Below are positions 60,261 through 64,000 of a stretch of DNA of 64,000 nt, piece by piece. Where the stretch lies: the NCBI GenBank assembly GCA_038526915.1, contig JBCBGF010000004.1:186001-250000 (forward strand). The letters run 5' to 3'. Position 1 is the stretch's first letter, and every line of letters begins with the position of its first letter. A program made the translations under genes and the position numbers. The DNA comes from JBCBGF01 sp038526915 (lineage in GTDB: Bacteria > Pseudomonadota > Alphaproteobacteria > Rhodobacterales > Rhodobacteraceae). Below the pieces are notes generated by a model, which was not told the DNA's origin, made no database searches, and was given only the letters and a program-made list of their open reading frames with translations.

Positions 60261-60424
60261 GCGGCATGCCCTGCGATACCCGATTGTGACGCGCCGAAGC
60301 TTACGGCTGCGTTTTCTCTGGCGCTGAAAGAGGCGGCATGAGTCACATATTCCGAACGCCGCGTCCCGTGGGACAACCCTATATACCCCGAAAACCAGGT
60401 CCGCATTGCGTCCTGAAAACTCAT
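60257..60424 (-). pseudogene. DUF805-like N-terminal remnant
   Basis: A 55-residue frame (ATG 60424; another ATG at 60427). The first 25 residues, MSFQDAMRTWFSGYIGLSHG then TRRSEY, match the start of DUF805 membrane proteins (MSFxDAxxxxxxxYxxFxGRxxRSEF/YW). After RSEY the membrane part is absent and the rest (VTHAASFSARENAAVSFGAS) is unrelated. It is either a truncated gene or a new small protein born from one. Confidence 0.5.
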
Positions 60425-60443
60425 CATACCTGTCGCCTTCCCC

Positions 60444-61052
60444 TCAGTCTTTCTGACCGATCCGCGGCTCAGTCCCCCCCGCGATACGGCGGATATTAGC
60501 CGCATGGCGCCAAAACACCAAGACCGCGAGTGCCAGGATCAAGGCCCAGAGGTGCGGATAGCCAAGCACAAGGGCCCAGACGACCGACAGCGCGGCGGAA
60601 ACGAGGGCGGCGAGGGACGACATCCGGAAGAGAAAGGCCGTCACAAGCCAGGTCCCACAGGCCGCGGCACCCACAGGGAAGGCAAGTGCAAGAAGGATGC
60701 CCAGGAATGTCGCAACGCCTTTGCCGCCTTTGAAACCCAGCCAAACCGGGTAGAGGTGGCCAAGAAACGCGAAGAGCCCCGCGACCAGTGCCGCATCCTC
60801 GCCCACCAGGGCCCGCGCCACCAGCACCGCGATCCCGCCTTTGCCCGCATCCAGGATTAGCGTCAGAAAGGCCGCGACCTTGTTGCCGGTGCGCAGGACA
60901 TTGGTAGCGCCGATGTTGCCTGAACCGATCTCACGCAGATCCCCCAGCCCAAAGACCCGCGCCATCACCAGTCCGAACGCAACCGATCCTAGCAGATAGG
61001 CCAGCCCCGCCACCACGATCAAGAGCATCACGGGCGACGTGAGTTCCGGCAT
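60444..61052 (-). CDS. plsY: Acyl-phosphate glycerol-3-phosphate acyltransferase
   Basis: Transfers acyl groups from acyl-phosphate to glycerol-3-phosphate, the first step of phospholipid synthesis in most bacteria. Protein of 202 residues with five spans and the three PlsY motifs: GSGNIGATNVLRT, GHLYPVWLGFKGGKGVAT and HAANIRRIAGGTEPRIG. ATG 61052 overlaps the pyrC-like stop by one base. The window also has a PlsB-like gene at 10612-12030. Confidence 0.96.
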   Translation of the reverse strand: MPELTSPVMLLIVVAGLAYLLGSVAFGLVMARVFGLGDLREIGSGNIGATNVLRTGNKVAAFLTLILDAGKGGIAVLVARALVGEDAALVAGLFAFLGHLYPVWLGFKGGKGVATFLGILLALAFPVGAAACGTWLVTAFLFRMSSLAALVSAALSVVWALVLGYPHLWALILALAVLVFWRHAANIRRIAGGTEPRIGQKD

Positions 61053-62317
61053 CAATCGGCCTCGAACACGCGCTTACCCCCGACCCAGGTGCCCAGCACC
61101 TTGCCCTGAAGCCGCGCGCCGTCAAACGGGGTATTTTTCGACTTCGATCTCAGGCTGAAGCGGTCGAGAACGAAAGGCACATCGGGGTCGAGCAGTACAA
61201 GATCTGCCGGTGCCCCGTGCGCGAGACGACCCGTTTCGAGACCGAGGCGGTTTGAAGGATTGAGCGCCATGGCCCGGAAAAGCGTCGGCAGGTCCAAAAG
61301 ATCGGCGTGGTAGAGCCTCAGGGCCGCTGGCAACAGCGTCTCCAACGCGACGGCCCCGGACGCCGCCTCTTCAAACGGAAGACGCTTTGATTCCTCATCC
61401 TGAGGGGTGTGCATGGACGAGATCACATCGATCAGCCCCGATGCGATCGCCTCGACACAGGCCAGCCGGTCATCTTCCGTGCGGAGCGGCGGCTTGACCT
61501 TGAAGAAGGTGCGGTAGTCGCCGACGTCGAGTTCATTCAGCGTCAGGTGATGTATCGAGACGCCCGCAGTTACGTCCAACCCATTTTCCTTGGCCCGCTT
61601 CAGCCGTGCCAGTGCCCGCGCCGTCGTGACCTGATCGGCATGGTAGCGCACGCCTGTCATCTCAGCGAGCGCCAGGTCGCGATCCAGCCCCATACGTTCG
61701 GCCATCGGTGACACCGCAGGCAAACCCTTGAGCGAGGCAAACTTGCCGCTCGTCGCTGCGCCACCGGACGACAAACCTGGATCCTGGGGATGGCCGATCA
61801 CCAACGCGCCCAGCGACCGAGCGTAGGTCAGGCATCGGGAAAGCACCTTGTTGTCGGTCACCACGCTGTCGCAATCGGTGAAAGCGATGGCACCGGCATC
61901 CTGCAAGAACCCGATCTCGACCATCTCGCGGCCAGCACGGTCACGGGTTAGCGCGGCCATAGGCAATACGCGCACAGGCGCCGCCTCGTTTGCGCGGCGC
62001 GTCACAAACTCCAAGACTTCGGGGCTGTCGATTGCGGGCACGGTATCGGGCCGGGTGATCATCGTGGTTACACCGCCCGCCGCCGCAGCCAGACCGGCAG
62101 AACGGAAGCTTTCCTTATGCCGCTCCCCAGGTTCGGACACCTTGCAGCCGATGTCGACGATGCCCGGTGCAAGGCACTTGCCCCCGCATTCGATCACCTC
62201 CGCCACGGTCAATCTGGTGGGATCGACGATGCGCCCGTCATCGACACCCAGGTCGCCGATATCATCCGTGCCCGCTTCGGGATCGATCAGTCGGGCGTTT
62301 TTGAAGACGGTTGCCAC
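61052..62317 (-). CDS. pyrX: Dihydroorotase-like protein lacking the metal site (PyrC'/PyrX type)
   Basis: Amidohydrolase-fold protein of 421 residues from GTG 62317. Where active dihydroorotases have the zinc-binding HxH (DxHxHxREPG), it reads GIVDIGCKVSEPGERHKESF, and the DHAPH catalytic motif reads SSMHTPQ. HHLTLNE and NPSNRLGLETGRLAHG remain. This matches the non-catalytic PyrC' partner that holds together the aspartate transcarbamoylase in Pseudomonas. pyrB is one gene upstream, which fits; a true pyrC must be elsewhere. Confidence 0.88.
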   Translation of the reverse strand: MATVFKNARLIDPEAGTDDIGDLGVDDGRIVDPTRLTVAEVIECGGKCLAPGIVDIGCKVSEPGERHKESFRSAGLAAAAGGVTTMITRPDTVPAIDSPEVLEFVTRRANEAAPVRVLPMAALTRDRAGREMVEIGFLQDAGAIAFTDCDSVVTDNKVLSRCLTYARSLGALVIGHPQDPGLSSGGAATSGKFASLKGLPAVSPMAERMGLDRDLALAEMTGVRYHADQVTTARALARLKRAKENGLDVTAGVSIHHLTLNELDVGDYRTFFKVKPPLRTEDDRLACVEAIASGLIDVISSMHTPQDEESKRLPFEEAASGAVALETLLPAALRLYHADLLDLPTLFRAMALNPSNRLGLETGRLAHGAPADLVLLDPDVPFVLDRFSLRSKSKNTPFDGARLQGKVLGTWVGGKRVFEAD

Positions 62318-62874
62318 TAACCGCGCCCCCCGGTGAACAAAACAAATAGCCCAACGATCAGCACGCCCGCGCCCACTGCAACGATCATCCAAGATGGCAG
62401 TTTCAGAGGAGCGCGCGCCTCCTCTTGGCCGTCCCCAAGGGCGCCCTCTGCACTCTCTGCCGAAATCGTCTCCATCGCCGGAACCGGGGGTGGCTCACGA
62501 AATGTCGCAACTAGACGCAAGGGTGCGCCGACGGACAGGTCGTAGGGATGGCCGTCAAATGCCGCCGACACGATGATGGCAAAGCATCCCTCTAGCCGAT
62601 CAAGCCCAGCGGCCTGTTCGGTCAGATCGGGATCGGTGACGCCATAACCTTCCAGCAGGTAGCCCGACAGCCCCAGTTCCTCGATATCCTCCGCGGCGAA
62701 GACTTCGACGTAATCGGGGTTGAGCGCCACAATGCCCAATGCCTCGGCCAACGCCCCGGGGCCTGTTTCATCGAACCGGCGCAAAAACGCGCGCGCCTCT
62801 GCCGTCGGCAGGTCAATGGCGAAAAGGCGCAGGACACCACGCTCAAACGGCTCAATCGCGATATGGGCGCTCAT
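62317..62874 (-). CDS. Tail-anchored protein between pyrB and the pyrC-like gene
   Basis: Protein of 185 residues. A cytosolic region starts IAIEPFERGVLRLFAIDLPT and includes NPDYVEVFAAEDIEELGLSG and GLDRLEGCFAIIVSAAFDGH. It ends in a single membrane helix (SWMIVAVGAGVLIVGLFVLF). No domain recognised. It overlaps pyrB by 4 nt and the pyrC-like gene by 1 nt, so all three are made from one message. A role near aspartate transcarbamoylase is possible but unproven. Confidence 0.75.
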   Translation of the reverse strand: MSAHIAIEPFERGVLRLFAIDLPTAEARAFLRRFDETGPGALAEALGIVALNPDYVEVFAAEDIEELGLSGYLLEGYGVTDPDLTEQAAGLDRLEGCFAIIVSAAFDGHPYDLSVGAPLRLVATFREPPPVPAMETISAESAEGALGDGQEEARAPLKLPSWMIVAVGAGVLIVGLFVLFTGGRG

Positions 62875-63827
62875 ACCAAGACCCCCTGCGACTGGCGATC
62901 ACTGCGCAGGTTGCGCGCCAGAAGCTCCATGGCGGCCATGCGCACGGCCACGCCCATCTCAACCTGATCCTGGATCACCGACCTGTTGATATCATCGGCC
63001 AGCGTTCCATCGATCTCGACCCCGCGGTTCATTGGCCCGGGATGCATGACGATGGCATCCTGCGCAGCGGCCTTCAGCTTGTCCGCATCCAGCCCAAAGC
63101 GATGATAGTATTCCCGTTCCGACGGGATAAAGGCCCCGTCCATCCGCTCTTTCTGCAGCCGCAGCATCATGACGACATCGGCACCCTGCAAGCCCTCGGC
63201 CATGTCATCGAAGACCTCGACGCCCCAATCGGCGACACCTGCGGGCATCAGCGTCGGGGGCCCGATCAGGCGCACACGATTTTCCATCTTGCCCAGAAGC
63301 AGGATGTTTGACCGCGCCACGCGGCTATGCGCGATGTCGCCGCAAATCGCGATGCGCAGACGGTGCAGCCGCCCCTTGGCGCGGCGGATGGTCAGCGCAT
63401 CGAGCAGGGCTTGTGTGGGGTGTTCATGCCGCCCGTCACCCGCATTCAGGACGGCGCAGTTCACCTTATCGGCCAAAAGGTTCACTGCGCCCGATTGCGG
63501 ATGCCGCACCACCAGCAGATCGGGGTGCATCGCATTCAGCGTCATCGCCGTATCGATCAGCGTTTCGCCCTTTTTGATCGACGACGCCTGCAGCCCCATA
63601 TTCATCACATCTGCGCCCAGGCGTTTGCCGGCTAGCTCAAAACTGGCCTGGGTGCGCGTCGACGCCTCGAAAAACATGTTGATTTGGGTGAGCCCCGCAA
63701 GCGCATCAGAGTGTTTCACATCGCGGCGATTGAGCGCGACATAGCTTTCGGCCAGATCCAAAAGCGAAACGATTTCATCCGGGTTCAGATGGTCAATCCC
63801 CAGAAGATGCCTTGCACGGAACGTCAT
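62871..63827 (-). CDS. pyrB: Aspartate carbamoyltransferase catalytic subunit
   Basis: Carbamoylates aspartate in pyrimidine synthesis, 318 residues. Carbamoyl-phosphate motif FFEASTRTQASFELAGKRL (S-T-R-T), NAGDGRHEHPTQALLD (H-P-T-Q) and VMHPGPMNRGVEID (HPGP-x-NRG) are complete. ATG 63827 is used; the longer frame is not family-like. No pyrI is present, consistent with assembly with the PyrC-like protein. Divergent from the glycosylase gene at 63922. Confidence 0.96.
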   Translation of the reverse strand: MTFRARHLLGIDHLNPDEIVSLLDLAESYVALNRRDVKHSDALAGLTQINMFFEASTRTQASFELAGKRLGADVMNMGLQASSIKKGETLIDTAMTLNAMHPDLLVVRHPQSGAVNLLADKVNCAVLNAGDGRHEHPTQALLDALTIRRAKGRLHRLRIAICGDIAHSRVARSNILLLGKMENRVRLIGPPTLMPAGVADWGVEVFDDMAEGLQGADVVMMLRLQKERMDGAFIPSEREYYHRFGLDADKLKAAAQDAIVMHPGPMNRGVEIDGTLADDINRSVIQDQVEMGVAVRMAAMELLARNLRSDRQSQGVLV

Positions 63828-63921
63828 AAACGCGGCCTGTCGCTGATTTGCCCGCTTATAGAAAGCGCTCAACGGGGCCACAAGGATTTACCTTGCCGAC
63901 CCAGCGCCCTAGCTTTGGCGC

Positions 63922-64000
63922 ATGGAAAGTCATGAGGCTTTGGCAGTTCTGCAATGGCAGGTGGAGCTCGGCGCAACCGAGGCGATCAGCGACGCGCCGG
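63922..64000 (+). CDS. Uracil-DNA glycosylase family 4, N-terminal fragment (partial)
   Basis: The frame from ATG 63922 runs off the window edge after 26 codons. The visible part, ALAVLQWQVELGATEAISDA, resembles the N-terminus of family 4 uracil-DNA glycosylases that I recall from Rhodobacterales ((L/V)xWQVExGxTEAIxDAP). The 4Fe-4S cysteines lie beyond the edge, so the call rests on this short stretch. Confidence 0.6.
   Translation, partial: MESHEALAVLQWQVELGATEAISDAP

Overview
The window reads as a chromosomal segment of a Rhodobacterales (Roseobacter-group) alphaproteobacterium. The grounds are the high GC content, the gene families (PyrC-like protein next to pyrB, TIGR02300 'FYDLN' protein, TIGR02186 protein, HvrA-type H-NS homologue, E2o with two lipoyl domains, ethylmalonyl-CoA pathway) and the frequent 1-4 nt gene overlaps. 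No transposase, integrase, phage or CRISPR sequence was seen. The segment is dense, largely core metabolism, with one tRNA (Ala, GGC).

Layout. 0-5 kb: end of a NuoF/FdsB-like gene, ftsY, an acetyltransferase, an EamA exporter, ispZ, and a TauE/SafE + TIGR02186 pair. 5-9 kb (minus): an SDR, a RecD-like helicase and a quorum-sensing block, small ORF - luxR - luxI. Upstream of the small ORF lie a TTCGCG dyad and a CtrA-type TTAA-N7-TTAAC site. 9-16.6 kb: ethylmalonyl-CoA pathway genes ccr (minus) and ecm (plus) around a PlsB-like acyltransferase, then an HvrA/H-NS-like gene, a candidate structured RNA, deoD and an aldo/keto reductase. 16.6-25.6 kb (minus): mcl2, nnrU-like, DUF1737, mch, a secreted protein, then sdhC, sdhD, sdhA, a lipoprotein, a glycosyltransferase/methyltransferase fusion, sdhB and a small membrane protein. 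27-39 kb (plus): mdh, sucC, sucD, sucA, sucB, lpdA with small membrane or secreted proteins between them.

The succinate dehydrogenase and succinyl-CoA synthetase blocks share a palindrome, GTGATCAC. It occurs six times in the window, always intergenic and always near sdhC, sdhB or sucC; two sets are tandem pairs exactly 21 bp apart. This looks like the operator of an unassigned regulator of the TCA cycle. Together with ccr, ecm, mch and mcl2, the region couples acetyl-CoA assimilation to the cycle that receives its products.

39-50 kb: GntR regulator, YgjP-type metallopeptidase, TIGR02300 protein, tRNA-Ala, DUF533 protein, then a glycan-type cluster (pseudo-HAD/UbiA prenyltransferase and three glycosyltransferases), sppA, a 50-residue zinc-ribbon membrane protein, a Na/Ca-type exchanger and a FolM-like SDR. 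50.5-64 kb: an AT-rich gap with a DnaA box, then uvrC-pgsA-moaD-moaE, an OmpA/BON protein, ubiA, rsmE, a plant-type glutamate-cysteine ligase, plsY, a dihydroorotase-like protein that lacks the catalytic residues, pyrB, and the start of a family 4 uracil-DNA glycosylase gene.

Limits: all product names come from reading motifs and recalling families; no search was run. Start codons were moved from the longest open frame where a ribosome binding site, a gene overlap or the family N-terminus argued for it.
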